NCBI GenBank assembly: GCA_002436405.1
Contig: DJLZ01000005.1
Location: forward strand, 558,001 to 622,000
DNA from: Proteobacteria bacterium UBA6503
GTDB lineage: Bacteria; Pseudomonadota; Alphaproteobacteria; UBA1280; UBA6503
Reading direction: 5' to 3'
Length of the DNA stretch: 64,000 nt
The position numbers were made by a program, and so were the translations under genes. Below are positions 33,792 to 42,500 of this stretch, one piece after another; position 1 is the first letter of the stretch, and the number at the start of each line of letters is the position of its first letter. The notes under the pieces were generated by a model. It worked only from the letters and a program-made list of their open reading frames with translations, was not told the DNA's origin and searched no databases.

Positions 33792-35132
33792 ATGACCTAC
33801 GATTTTGACCTTATTGTTATTGGTGCAGGCTCAGGCGGGCTTGCAGGTGCAAAGCGCGCAGCGCAATACGGCGCCAAGGTTGCCATTATTGAAAATGACC
33901 GTGTTGGCGGTACATGTGTTATCCGTGGGTGTGTTCCTAAAAAGATTATGTCTTACGCGGCCCATACAGCCGATACTTTAGCCGATGCCCATGGTTATGG
34001 CTTTAACGTAGATGTTTCGTTTGATTTTAAAAAGTTTGCCGAAGCCCGTAACTCTGAGATTGATCGCCTTGAGGGCCTGCATAAAACCTTCCTTGATAAA
34101 GCAGGTGTCACCCTCCTTAACGGTAAAGGCGTCCTTACAGGTGCCCATGAAGTTACGATTGATGACCAACAAACCATTACGGGTAAATACATCATGCTTG
34201 CCACTGGTGGTCACCCGACAAAGCCCCCTGTTAAAGGTGCCGAGCATGGGTTTATCTCAGACGGTGTATTTGACCTAACTGAACTACCAAAGAAAATGGT
34301 TATCGTTGGCGGTGGGTATATTGGGGTTGAGTTTGCCTCTATCTTTAATGCCCTAGGTACTGAAGTACACCTAGTCCTTCGCCGTGACGTTATGCTTGCA
34401 GGCTTTGACCAGGATATTCGTGACCACCTAACGAACGAGCTTAAAAAGCGTGGGGTTATCTTCCACTGTATCTGTAATACCGAGACTATTACCCCTAAAG
34501 GAAAGCAGAAACTTGTGAAGCTTGATACGGGTGATGAAATTCTAGTAGACGAAGTACTATTCGCTACAGGCCGTAAACCAAACACCACCTGCTTTGATAT
34601 TGACCTACCCCTTTGCGATAACGGCGCTGTGATTGTTAATAACAAGCTACAAACCCAAGGCGAGCATAAGCATATTTATGCCGTGGGCGACCTTACTGAC
34701 CGTGTGAACCTTACCCCTGTTGCCATTCGTGATGGGCGCATGATTGCCGAGAACTTGTTTAACGATGGCGACTTTAGCCTTGATGATGGTGACATTGCAA
34801 CTGCCGTATTTTCTATCCCCCCTCTTGGAACTTGTGGCCTTAATGAAGCGTTAGCATGCGAGGAATACGGCGAAGATAACATTAAGGTTTTTAAAACCAC
34901 CTTCCGTCCGATGGTCAACGTTTTGCCAAACCGTGATGAAAAAATGTTCATGAAGGCCATCTACCACAAGAAAACCGATAAACTTATTGGCGCACATCTT
35001 ATGGGCCGCGATGCTCCTGAGATGGTGCAATTCATCGGCACATGCATTAAAGCAGGTGTCACACACAAACAAATGCTGCAAACTATGCCACTGCACCCTA
35101 GCAGCGCCGAAGAGTTTGTGTTATTAAAATAA
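33792..35132 (+). CDS. gor: Glutathione-disulfide reductase
   Basis: 446 residues. A cytosolic FAD/NADPH enzyme that reduces oxidised glutathione. FAD motif IGAGSGGLAGAKRA (about 10-23), the redox-active disulfide in GGTCVIRGCVPKK (about 40-52), the NADPH motif GGGYIGVEFAS (about 173-183) with arginines in VLRRD that favour NADPH, and the C-terminal HPSSAEEF with the catalytic histidine. Length and motifs separate it from mercuric reductase and lipoamide dehydrogenase. It is followed 40 bases later by the MscS gene. Confidence 0.94.
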   Translation: MTYDFDLIVIGAGSGGLAGAKRAAQYGAKVAIIENDRVGGTCVIRGCVPKKIMSYAAHTADTLADAHGYGFNVDVSFDFKKFAEARNSEIDRLEGLHKTFLDKAGVTLLNGKGVLTGAHEVTIDDQQTITGKYIMLATGGHPTKPPVKGAEHGFISDGVFDLTELPKKMVIVGGGYIGVEFASIFNALGTEVHLVLRRDVMLAGFDQDIRDHLTNELKKRGVIFHCICNTETITPKGKQKLVKLDTGDEILVDEVLFATGRKPNTTCFDIDLPLCDNGAVIVNNKLQTQGEHKHIYAVGDLTDRVNLTPVAIRDGRMIAENLFNDGDFSLDDGDIATAVFSIPPLGTCGLNEALACEEYGEDNIKVFKTTFRPMVNVLPNRDEKMFMKAIYHKKTDKLIGAHLMGRDAPEMVQFIGTCIKAGVTHKQMLQTMPLHPSSAEEFVLLK

Positions 35133-35172
35133 GCACTTAAATAAAAACAACCCTCACTAAGGAACACTTTCA

Positions 35173-36012
35173 ATGTTGGAAAACTTCAAACTTGAAAACT
35201 CACAAGAGTACATCGACACTCTGATTGAGCTTACGACCATTTACGGTATGCGTGTTATTGGCGCTATCTTTATTCTCATCATTGGTTGGTTTATTGCCGG
35301 CCGTGTAAGCAAATACGTTGAGCGTATGTTCAGCCGTATGAAGCGTGTTGACCCTACTCTGTCACAATTTTTCTCAAGCATTGCCCGCTACGCTGTGCTT
35401 GCCTTTACCATTATTGCTGTTTTGAACCAATTTGGCGTTCAGACCGCAAGTTTGATTGCTGTTCTTGGTGCGGCTGGTTTGGCCATTGGCCTAGCCTTGC
35501 AAGGCACACTTAGCCACGTGGCAAGTGGTGTACTACTGCTTATCTTCCGCCCGTTTAAAGTGGGTGATTTTATTGAAGTAAGCGGCCACATGGGTACAGT
35601 TAAGCGCCTATCACTTTTCATGACTGAACTTGCCATGGTTGATAACGTTCAGATTCTTATCCCGAACGGTAAAGTATGGGACCAAGCCATGAAGAACTAC
35701 TCAGCCAACCCAACACGCCGTATGGAGTTCATCCTAGGTATTGGCTACAGCGACGATATGGACAAAGCTATTAAAGCTGTGCAAGGCGTACTGAAGAAAG
35801 AAAAACGCCTGCTTGACGACCCGGCCCCATTCGTGGCTGTAAACTCACTAGGCGACAGCAGCGTGAACCTTGTTATCCGTGCTTGGGCTAAGAAGGAAGA
35901 CTTCTGGGATACGAAGTTCACTATCCAGAAGCAGCTTAAAGAAGCTATGGACAAAGCTGGGATTGAAATTCCATTCCCACAGCGTACTGTTCACCTTATC
36001 AACGAGAAGTAA
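35173..36012 (+). CDS. mscS: Small-conductance mechanosensitive channel, MscS family
   Basis: 279 residues, the compact MscS architecture. Three N-terminal helices include the pore helix GAAGLAIGLALQGTLSHVASG (about 97-117) with its alternating Gly/Ala packing. The beta domain follows (FRPFKVGDFIEVSG), then the vestibule alpha/beta domain. It releases solutes at low osmolarity. Ribosome site AAGGAACA; probably read through from gor. Confidence 0.93.
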   Translation: MLENFKLENSQEYIDTLIELTTIYGMRVIGAIFILIIGWFIAGRVSKYVERMFSRMKRVDPTLSQFFSSIARYAVLAFTIIAVLNQFGVQTASLIAVLGAAGLAIGLALQGTLSHVASGVLLLIFRPFKVGDFIEVSGHMGTVKRLSLFMTELAMVDNVQILIPNGKVWDQAMKNYSANPTRRMEFILGIGYSDDMDKAIKAVQGVLKKEKRLLDDPAPFVAVNSLGDSSVNLVIRAWAKKEDFWDTKFTIQKQLKEAMDKAGIEIPFPQRTVHLINEK

Positions 36013-36052
36013 ACCTCTCGCCTGATATTCGGGGCGGCAACGCCCCAAACCT

Positions 36053-36101
36053 TAAAAACTGGCATTTATTTGTTTAAAAAGCAAAAAATGTCAGTTTTTT
36101 T
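36053..36101 (+). terminator. Intrinsic terminator after mscS
   Basis: Arms AAAAACTGGCATTT and AAATGTCAGTTTTTTT around an AT-rich loop. A smaller hairpin GGGGCG/CGCCCC stands just before it. Confidence 0.65.
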
Positions 36102-36184
36102 GTGTTTCAACCCCTCCTAAAGCTTGTATTCGAGCAAAGACCCCCTACCTCTTTAATAGAGCATGAATAATGCAGAGGTAAGCT

Positions 36185-36481
36185 ATGAATACGACAGAAC
36201 AACAAAACACTCGTATTAAAGACTATACAGTTAAAGGGGATGACGGTGAGGATCGCCGCGCATCATACGACCCTGAGACAACACTTACCGTTGTACATGA
36301 CTATATGCCAGGCCGTAGCCTAGTTTTTAAAGCAAACGAAATGAATGCCGTGCACACGACTGAGATTAAGCAAGAGCTGCTTGACCTTAACGTAGCCATC
36401 TTGGTGGATAACCAAGAGCTAGCCAGTTCGTCTCCTTTAAAAATTTGGAACGACATGCGCCAACAACAAGTTAAAGCCTAA
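36185..36481 (+). CDS. Hypothetical small cytosolic protein
   Basis: 98 residues, highly charged, with no signal or membrane segment. Middle part DPETTLTVVHDYMPGRSLVF, C-terminal part KQELLDLNVAILVDNQEL. Start has AGAGGTAAGC upstream. I recognise no family. A second small gene follows 14 bases later, so they probably share a transcript ending at the hairpin at 36723. Confidence 0.6.
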   Translation: MNTTEQQNTRIKDYTVKGDDGEDRRASYDPETTLTVVHDYMPGRSLVFKANEMNAVHTTEIKQELLDLNVAILVDNQELASSSPLKIWNDMRQQQVKA

Positions 36482-36495
36482 GGGGGAACATCATC

Positions 36496-36708
36496 ATGGC
36501 AACTTACATCAACGTAGCACAAGCGAAAGAACAAGAGATTGCACTTGCCTGCTCGGACGAGCTAGCCCGCGGTACCGCCCGTGAACACCAATCACTTGGT
36601 GGCAAAATGTACGATGATCGTGCAAATGAAACTGCCGATAAAATCCTTAAAGGCAGTTCACTGGAAGGTGTAGGCCTTGTGGATATGGACGATGGCATGA
36701 GTCGCTAA
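36496..36708 (+). CDS. Hypothetical 70-residue protein
   Basis: Acidic, alpha-helical-looking (NVAQAKEQEIALACSDELAR, YDDRANETADKIL). AAGGGGGAACATC ribosome site and normal host codon use make it a credible gene. It lies between the 98-residue protein and a terminator. No family recognised. Confidence 0.55.
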   Translation: MATYINVAQAKEQEIALACSDELARGTAREHQSLGGKMYDDRANETADKILKGSSLEGVGLVDMDDGMSR

Positions 36709-36722
36709 GTCTCAAACGAATT

Positions 36723-36748
36723 CAAACCCCGCTACGGCGGGGTTTTTA
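36723..36748 (+). terminator. Intrinsic terminator of the small-protein pair
   Basis: AAACCCCGC, loop TAC, GGCGGGGTTTTT. Confidence 0.85.
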
Positions 36749-36785
36749 TTTAGGCCATAATACTGCCTCGCCTCTTCAAGACAGT

Positions 36786-36819
36786 AAAAAGCCCCCGCAC
36801 CAGACGGGGGCTTTTAATT
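36786..36819. terminator. Terminator of the leftward hypothetical gene
   Basis: AAAAAGCCCCCG, loop, CGGGGGCTTTT. It sits just beyond the end of the leftward gene at 36832 and can act in both directions. Confidence 0.8.
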
Positions 36820-36831
36820 AGGTTTTAAGGG

Positions 36832-37494
36832 TTACGCCATTTCCATTGCTGGTTGTTGGGCCTTTTCTTGCTGAGGCTCATGGCCTTGCTCTTGCTCGTT
36901 TTCAGCAAAGCGGCTTTGGTACCAGCTTGCACGGTCTTCCATTGAAGCATCCTTTGCAGGTACAGTCCCTTCTTCACGAAGTTTACCTAGCGCCTCACCT
37001 TTGCCGATACCATGCTCTTTCGCGTAGTCGGCCGCCATTGATTTAATCTCAGCGTTTACCAGTTGGCTTGTACGCTCCTGATCTTGTTTTGACATGTGCG
37101 CTGCTTCGCGTGCTTCTTTAATAGCCGCTACTTTAGCGTCAACCTCAGGGCTAATGCCTGATGGAATATCATCACCACGGTTAATGCGGTCATTCACTTG
37201 TGCGTTCACAAGCTTGGTCATATCTTTGTAGTTCTCGGTCATTGAGTTGCGAGCTTGGTGGTAAGCCTTACCGTAGGCTTTGCGTGCTTCGCTTTCGTCA
37301 GCATGGCCTGGCACTGCCATATCGGCAATTTGACCTGCTTTTTTGTGGATATCAGATTCAACATCCTGCATCACACGATCAAAAAAGGCCACTTGCTCTT
37401 CAGTTTGCATTGGTAGCACTTGGTCCATGTATACTGGACTGCCATTTTTGTCTCGTACGTCGAAAAATTGTTTGCGTTGCCCTTGTTGAGTCAT
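36832..37494 (-). CDS. Hypothetical coiled-coil-rich protein
   Basis: 220 residues, very rich in Ala, Glu, Gln, Asp and Lys, predicted soluble and largely helical, ending in a Gln/Glu-rich low-complexity tail (EQEQGHEPQQEKAQQPAMEMA is the region from about residue 199). Opening MTQQGQRKQFFDVRDKNGS. AAGGGGAAAACC ribosome site. No domain recognised; single gene with its own terminator. Confidence 0.6.
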   Translation of the reverse strand: MTQQGQRKQFFDVRDKNGSPVYMDQVLPMQTEEQVAFFDRVMQDVESDIHKKAGQIADMAVPGHADESEARKAYGKAYHQARNSMTENYKDMTKLVNAQVNDRINRGDDIPSGISPEVDAKVAAIKEAREAAHMSKQDQERTSQLVNAEIKSMAADYAKEHGIGKGEALGKLREEGTVPAKDASMEDRASWYQSRFAENEQEQGHEPQQEKAQQPAMEMA

Positions 37495-37618
37495 CTGGTT
37501 TTCCCCTTGTTTTTGAAACCTCTTATATAAAGTCTAGGAGCGAAAAGAGGGTTTTCAATGGTAAAAAGGCGTTTTTCAGGGGTATAATCGCAAAAAACAA
37601 CAAATAGATGCATTTTTC

Positions 37619-38281
37619 ATGGCACCACTTATCAAAACCTTTAACAGCCTTACCAGTAATCGCCGCCTACAGGGCTATATTGTACTTTCGGTCATTATTA
37701 CCTTTTGCGTCACTTCAGCGATTGTGGGTGCCGCCATTTGGGGGCTTAACCATACTGAGTTTTTTGAGCGTGGCTGGTTAGAGTCTGTTGCCGATATTGT
37801 GGCCAGCTTCGGCGCTATTATTGTAGGCGTTATTATTACCCCTGCCCTTATGCCCCTTATTGCCAGCTTTTTTGAAGACCCTATTTTGAATGCCCTTGAA
37901 AAAGAATACCCAGAAGAATTCCCATCTGGCCAAACCGCAACACGCGACGGCACCTTTGCTGGCGATATTGCTGAAGACATTCGCTTTATGTTTGTGGTGA
38001 TTATTCTAAACGTACTTTGCTTACCGCTTTACCTTATCCCGGGTATTAACCTTGGCGTTTACTACCTACTTAACGGTTACCTACTGGGGCGCGAGTTCTT
38101 TACCAACGTTGAAGCTAAATACACCAGCAAAAAACAAGCCCGCCAAATTTATAAGGCCAACAAAGCTAAGTTCTTTGGTAATGGTATTGTGCTGGCGTTT
38201 ATGGCCACCTTGCCGATTATTAACTGGTTCTTGCCAGTGTTTGCGCTCACACTGATGTTCCACGCACGCCGTAACGCTTAA
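37619..38281 (+). CDS. EI24 domain (CysZ-like) membrane protein
   Basis: 220 residues with about four membrane helices. The segment LPLYLIPGINLGVYYLLNGY and the following LLGREFF are typical of the EI24/CysZ family, which includes the sulfate transporter CysZ. No cysteine-synthesis genes are nearby, so sulfate transport should not be assumed. It is followed 33 bases downstream by a membrane-anchored hypothetical gene, likely co-transcribed. Confidence 0.75.
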   Translation: MAPLIKTFNSLTSNRRLQGYIVLSVIITFCVTSAIVGAAIWGLNHTEFFERGWLESVADIVASFGAIIVGVIITPALMPLIASFFEDPILNALEKEYPEEFPSGQTATRDGTFAGDIAEDIRFMFVVIILNVLCLPLYLIPGINLGVYYLLNGYLLGREFFTNVEAKYTSKKQARQIYKANKAKFFGNGIVLAFMATLPIINWFLPVFALTLMFHARRNA

Positions 38282-38314
38282 GTAACACCTAAGTAACGCC
38301 TGAGGGGGCTTATT

Positions 38315-39016
38315 ATGATTCCATTCAAACAACACCTTAAAGCTATTGTACTCATTGCCATGATGGGTGTTATTTACCTAGTGTGGCCTGCCCAGCCTGA
38401 CCTTGAGCAACAACCAGAAGAAACTGCAAAGCATTTTGAATACCGCTACCAACTTGCCAAAGCTAATGCCTACCTTTACGACAGTAAGTTTATTGGCCAA
38501 CGCTGGCGCGGCACGCATATTCTTGATGAAATTGCCACCAAAGCCCCGCGCCCTTATAACATCAGCGCATTAACCTCGTTGTTTGAATACTACCGTTTTC
38601 ATGGCCTACCACGCACAGCATGGCTTAACCGCAGCTGGCACGAGCCACTCCCACGTGACTATGTTGAAAAAGCCGGTAAAGCCGCCCTACGCCTTTCAGC
38701 CTTTGCGCCTGATAAAGCAGTAGAACTATTGGCTGAGTTTATTATTTACCCCGTAACCGTACCTGCCATCCCTGATGAAGCCATTCAGCTTGTGCGCAAT
38801 GCCGCCGAGGCAGACAACACTCAAGCTATTAAAGCCATGCGTGTTTACTGTACCGATGAACGCTTTTGGAACCCATGCCCTGCTGATGAAACGGCCATGT
38901 GGACGAAGAAAGAAGCTGAGGACACTCTTGAAGCCGTAGAAGAGCAAACCTCACCAATACCGACAACTGAACCAACAGCTGAACCTACAAAAACACCTAC
39001 GAGCGAAAGCGAGTAA
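38315..39016 (+). CDS. Hypothetical membrane-anchored exported protein
   Basis: 233 residues: one N-terminal membrane helix (about 8-25), then a soluble, mostly helical domain (about 35-200) and a Thr/Pro/Glu-rich tail (TTEPTAEPTKTPTSESE). Two cysteine-bearing loops (VYCTDERFWNPCP) could form a disulfide outside the cytoplasm. No family recognised. Its end overlaps the convergent membrane gene by 20 bases. Confidence 0.6.
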   Translation: MIPFKQHLKAIVLIAMMGVIYLVWPAQPDLEQQPEETAKHFEYRYQLAKANAYLYDSKFIGQRWRGTHILDEIATKAPRPYNISALTSLFEYYRFHGLPRTAWLNRSWHEPLPRDYVEKAGKAALRLSAFAPDKAVELLAEFIIYPVTVPAIPDEAIQLVRNAAEADNTQAIKAMRVYCTDERFWNPCPADETAMWTKKEAEDTLEAVEEQTSPIPTTEPTAEPTKTPTSESE

Positions 39017-40034
39017 CGGCCTGCACGGCTTTGGCTGTGCCCGCACCAACTTTACCGAACAGTGCTGCATAATCATCAGCACGGATGGTGGTGATGAGGT
39101 GTAGCGCCGTCCAAACCATAAACGCGTGGAAGTTATACCCCCAGCGCTCAATCTGCCAAGCAAGTGGTGCCTCAGGTAGGCCTACAGCATAGAAGTACAG
39201 ACCAATCGCAATGGCATTTGCTACCACCACTTGAAGGTAATACCCCTTAAGCCGCTGAGGCGCAAAACGCTTAAGCTTTTGATGCACTGAAATATACCAA
39301 TGCCCCACGTGTGACAGCACAATAAGGCCAAACACGCTTGTCATCTGCCTAATTGACCCAAACCATAAAATGGCAATAGCCGCCGCCGTAATAGCCAGTA
39401 TGTAAACCGCTGCCACACTTACGGCCTTTTTACGGAAAGCATCTACTGCATAATAAATCACCCCCAAGGCAAACAAACCAAACACCCACCCCCAAATAGG
39501 CTGCAAAGCCAACTTAGCTGAGTAGTTTGATAAATACTCAATCGCCATAGGGTGATGCCCAAGGTAAGCATCCCAACCATAAATGTGCTGGCGCATAGGC
39601 TCGGTCTGGTAAAAGGCAAAGGCGATTTGCTCATGAATACCAAGCCCTTTCACCAGTAGGTATAAAAACGGCAACACCAACACAAACAGTCCAAGGCGCA
39701 AGCGCTCTTGGTTCATTTTAAATTCATCAAGGTAGTAGTGCAGCACGAAGAAAACACTCACGAACATGAGCAAAGCAATAGGCTGATTAAAGGCAAGCCA
39801 AAATAAAACCGCCAGCAATGCTATATAACTTAGGCCTGTAAGCACTGTAGGCTTAACACGCCCCGCTTTATACTGGTACCAATAGGTAAGCCCAAAGTGG
39901 GCATGGCCAAGCACAATGTAGGTAATCAGCACGGTTTCGGGGTTTAAAAACCACACCATCGGCAAAAAAAGCACCAAAGACAAAAACTTTTGGATCCACA
40001 AACCTTCAATCTTTTCAATTGGTTGTGTCGACAT
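38997..40034 (-). CDS. Polytopic membrane protein with conserved-looking histidines
   Basis: 345 residues, about nine membrane helices. Histidine pairs near helix ends (GHAHFGLTYW, LHYYLDEF, LSHVGHWYISVH) look like metal- or cofactor-binding sites, faintly recalling Brp/Blh-type carotenoid cleavage enzymes, but I cannot confirm the family. Leftward, convergent with its neighbour (20-base overlap), and single. Function unknown. Confidence 0.55.
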   Translation of the reverse strand: MSTQPIEKIEGLWIQKFLSLVLFLPMVWFLNPETVLITYIVLGHAHFGLTYWYQYKAGRVKPTVLTGLSYIALLAVLFWLAFNQPIALLMFVSVFFVLHYYLDEFKMNQERLRLGLFVLVLPFLYLLVKGLGIHEQIAFAFYQTEPMRQHIYGWDAYLGHHPMAIEYLSNYSAKLALQPIWGWVFGLFALGVIYYAVDAFRKKAVSVAAVYILAITAAAIAILWFGSIRQMTSVFGLIVLSHVGHWYISVHQKLKRFAPQRLKGYYLQVVVANAIAIGLYFYAVGLPEAPLAWQIERWGYNFHAFMVWTALHLITTIRADDYAALFGKVGAGTAKAVQAVTRFRS

Positions 40035-40128
40035 TCTTCTTCAGTGGCCTTTTATAAAGTCTGTTATGTTTTATGATTAGAGACTATCTTATTATGATAT
40101 GTAACAAAAACAAAAACTTGGCACACCC

Positions 40129-40848
40129 ATGAAGCACCTTAACCAAAGCAATACATGGCTTTTATTGGTCTATGTTATTTCGCTCGCCTATGCGCTGGTG
40201 CTTATGCCTATTTTTAGTGACCCTGCCCTGCCGATGGATGCCGTTATCTATATGACGGTAAATGTTTCGTTTGGCTACTGGGCTGTTTACCTCCTTATTT
40301 TTGCACTGAACTTTGAACCCCAAACAAAGCGCAAGCTTGCACTTAGTGCAGGCGTTTTAGTATTTTTTGCTGTGCTCATCCTCACTAAGTTTGAAATTGT
40401 GATGCACGCCCTTAACTACACCTTTTCTGTATTCTTCAAACTGATGACCGACCTTATTGATGTTAAAATCATGTCGCTTATTCATGGCGTAACAGCGTCT
40501 GAGGTTGAATCACGTGACCTTTCAATTGGCCTTGATGCCCTATCGCCTATTTTAGGCGGTATGTTTATGGGGTGGTGTGTAGGCCTATTTATGGCGGGTG
40601 CCCATAAGGTATTACGCCTTGGCATGAGCATTAAACTGAAGGATACATTCCTTAAAACACACTTTTGGGGTGGTGGTATTGCAGGCGCCATTTTTGGTAT
40701 GGCTATTCTATACACGCTGGTTTTTACGGGCAAAGGTAACCCTACCCTTGAGCAAACAATTGGTTTTTGCTTTTCATTTTTTATGCACGTGCCGCATTTG
40801 TTAATGTGCGCTATGCACCCACCGCAGCTTAAACAGGAGGCCAAATAA
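40129..40848 (+). CDS. Hypothetical membrane protein preceding a nucleotide cyclase
   Basis: 239 residues with about six membrane helices. Its stop codon overlaps the ATG of the cyclase gene (TAATG), so the two are translationally coupled and may act together, for example as membrane sensor and cyclase. The segment LGGMFMGWCVGLFMAGAH is Gly-rich. No family recognised. Confidence 0.6.
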   Translation: MKHLNQSNTWLLLVYVISLAYALVLMPIFSDPALPMDAVIYMTVNVSFGYWAVYLLIFALNFEPQTKRKLALSAGVLVFFAVLILTKFEIVMHALNYTFSVFFKLMTDLIDVKIMSLIHGVTASEVESRDLSIGLDALSPILGGMFMGWCVGLFMAGAHKVLRLGMSIKLKDTFLKTHFWGGGIAGAIFGMAILYTLVFTGKGNPTLEQTIGFCFSFFMHVPHLLMCAMHPPQLKQEAK

Positions 40849-42422
40849 TGGCAAACGGTGATATTGATCTTTGCGTCCAATATAAAGGCGATTGGAGCAT
40901 TGAAGCTATTTACCCAGAATCTCAGCGTGACAAAGCAATGAAAGACGCTAAACGCCTTGCTGAAGATAAAGTATATGACGCTGTGATGCTTATTATCGAC
41001 GATACCCGCCAGGTGTTGTTCTCGTACACGCAAAAAGGCCCTACACCAACTTATGGGGCTGTGGTTAAAGGCCTAAAAACCTCAAGCGGTAAAAAGCCAA
41101 GTAAGATTAACCCTGCGGCATTGCGTAGCTTAAAAGAACACCGCGAAAAGAAAGAAGCCGAAACCACCGATATGCCTCAAGTTGCGTTTTCAACCGCACT
41201 TATGGTGGGTATTGGTGGTATGGCCCTTACTATTATTGTGGCTGGCCTTATGGGGATTAATGGCGCCTCACTGCCAACAATTTTGATGATTCTAATGATG
41301 TTGGGCAGCATTACCATTGCCGTTGCTATGTGGGTGCACTCAGTATTTGATGAAGTTGGCCCAGCTACAACTGAAGCCCAAAAGCAGCTTGACCAACAAA
41401 AGAAACTTAAAAAGACCGAGCAAATCTTCGCTGAAGCCTACACCACAGGTAAAAGCGTTGCTTGGGATGAAGACGCCGACCAATTTAAAGCTGACGGCCA
41501 CTTTGGCTTAATTTTGTACATGCTCGGCATGAGTAATGGCTTCCACCAAGCTTTACACACTGATATGCAGGCCACAAACCGTCAGATTGCCTCACTTCTA
41601 TCAGGTGCTAAAATTGCCCCTGAGAGCATTTATAACTGCGCTAATAACCTGCACGAATACCTAGCCTACCCACGCTACAACGCCATGTATAACGCAGGTA
41701 AAGAAAGTGTGTTTGAACTTGTTAAAGAAACCGCAACATCACTTAACATTGGCGATGCTTTACAACAATGGTTTGGCGAAGCTGAAGCTCAAGCCGCAGC
41801 CGCTGCTGCTGCAACCACGGAAGAAGGCGCTGAACAACCTCGCACCGTACCAACCACCAACTTTGCTGTGGTAGGCTTTACCGATATTGTGAACTTCACT
41901 GAAAGCGTCCGCACTATGGGCGACGACTGGATGGTTGACGTTCTGCAAGCCCACAACAGCATCGTACGTGAAGCCATTGAATCATTTGGCGGGTACGAAG
42001 TTAAACACACCGGTGATGGCATTATGATGTCATTCCCGTCAGTTCAAAAAGGCTTGAAGGCGTGTGTATCAATCCAGAAAGGCATTAAGCTGTTTAACGA
42101 AAAAATGCCCGAGCGTAACTTTGCCCTTCGTATTGGCATTAGCGCGGGTGAGCCTATCCACATGGAAGGTGATCTTTTTGGCCAGCCTGTAAACTTGGCA
42201 GCACGTATTATGCCGTTTGCCCAGAACGACCAGATTGCAGTGTCAGACTCGCTCCACGAGATGGCAGCGGATATGCACTATACGTACACTGAAAAAGATG
42301 ACTGCATCCTTAAAGGCTTTGAAGGCCCACAAACCATCTACTTCCTTCAGTGGGATGATGCCCCTACCCCTGACCCTTCTGAGAGTGAAGAACCTCAAGA
42401 GCCAGAAGCTCTGCAAGAATAG
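40848..42422 (+). CDS. Membrane-bound class III adenylate cyclase
   Basis: 524 residues. Unrecognised N-terminal domain (about 1-75, DLCVQYKGDWSIEAIYPES), two membrane helices (about 113-137 and 143-163), a helical linker (about 175-330), and a C-terminal class III catalytic domain (about 338-505). Catalytic residues are complete: metal aspartates in GFTDIVNF and HTGDGIMM, adenine-selecting lysine in EVKHTGDG with aspartate in EGDLFGQPVN, and the transition-state Asn/Arg in NLAARI. cAMP is therefore the expected product. An acidic Pro/Glu-rich tail ends the protein. Coupled to the membrane gene upstream. Confidence 0.87.
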   Translation: MANGDIDLCVQYKGDWSIEAIYPESQRDKAMKDAKRLAEDKVYDAVMLIIDDTRQVLFSYTQKGPTPTYGAVVKGLKTSSGKKPSKINPAALRSLKEHREKKEAETTDMPQVAFSTALMVGIGGMALTIIVAGLMGINGASLPTILMILMMLGSITIAVAMWVHSVFDEVGPATTEAQKQLDQQKKLKKTEQIFAEAYTTGKSVAWDEDADQFKADGHFGLILYMLGMSNGFHQALHTDMQATNRQIASLLSGAKIAPESIYNCANNLHEYLAYPRYNAMYNAGKESVFELVKETATSLNIGDALQQWFGEAEAQAAAAAAATTEEGAEQPRTVPTTNFAVVGFTDIVNFTESVRTMGDDWMVDVLQAHNSIVREAIESFGGYEVKHTGDGIMMSFPSVQKGLKACVSIQKGIKLFNEKMPERNFALRIGISAGEPIHMEGDLFGQPVNLAARIMPFAQNDQIAVSDSLHEMAADMHYTYTEKDDCILKGFEGPQTIYFLQWDDAPTPDPSESEEPQEPEALQE

Positions 42423-42438
42423 AAGAATAGAAAAAGCA

Positions 42439-42475
42439 GAAACCCCCGATGCAATAGCACCGGGGGTTTCCTTTT
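42439..42475 (+). terminator. Intrinsic terminator of the cyclase gene
   Basis: GAAACCCCCG, 12-base loop, CGGGGGTTTC, then CTTTT. Confidence 0.75.
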
Positions 42476-42500
42476 CGTTAAAAGCTTTGCAGCTTACGAC

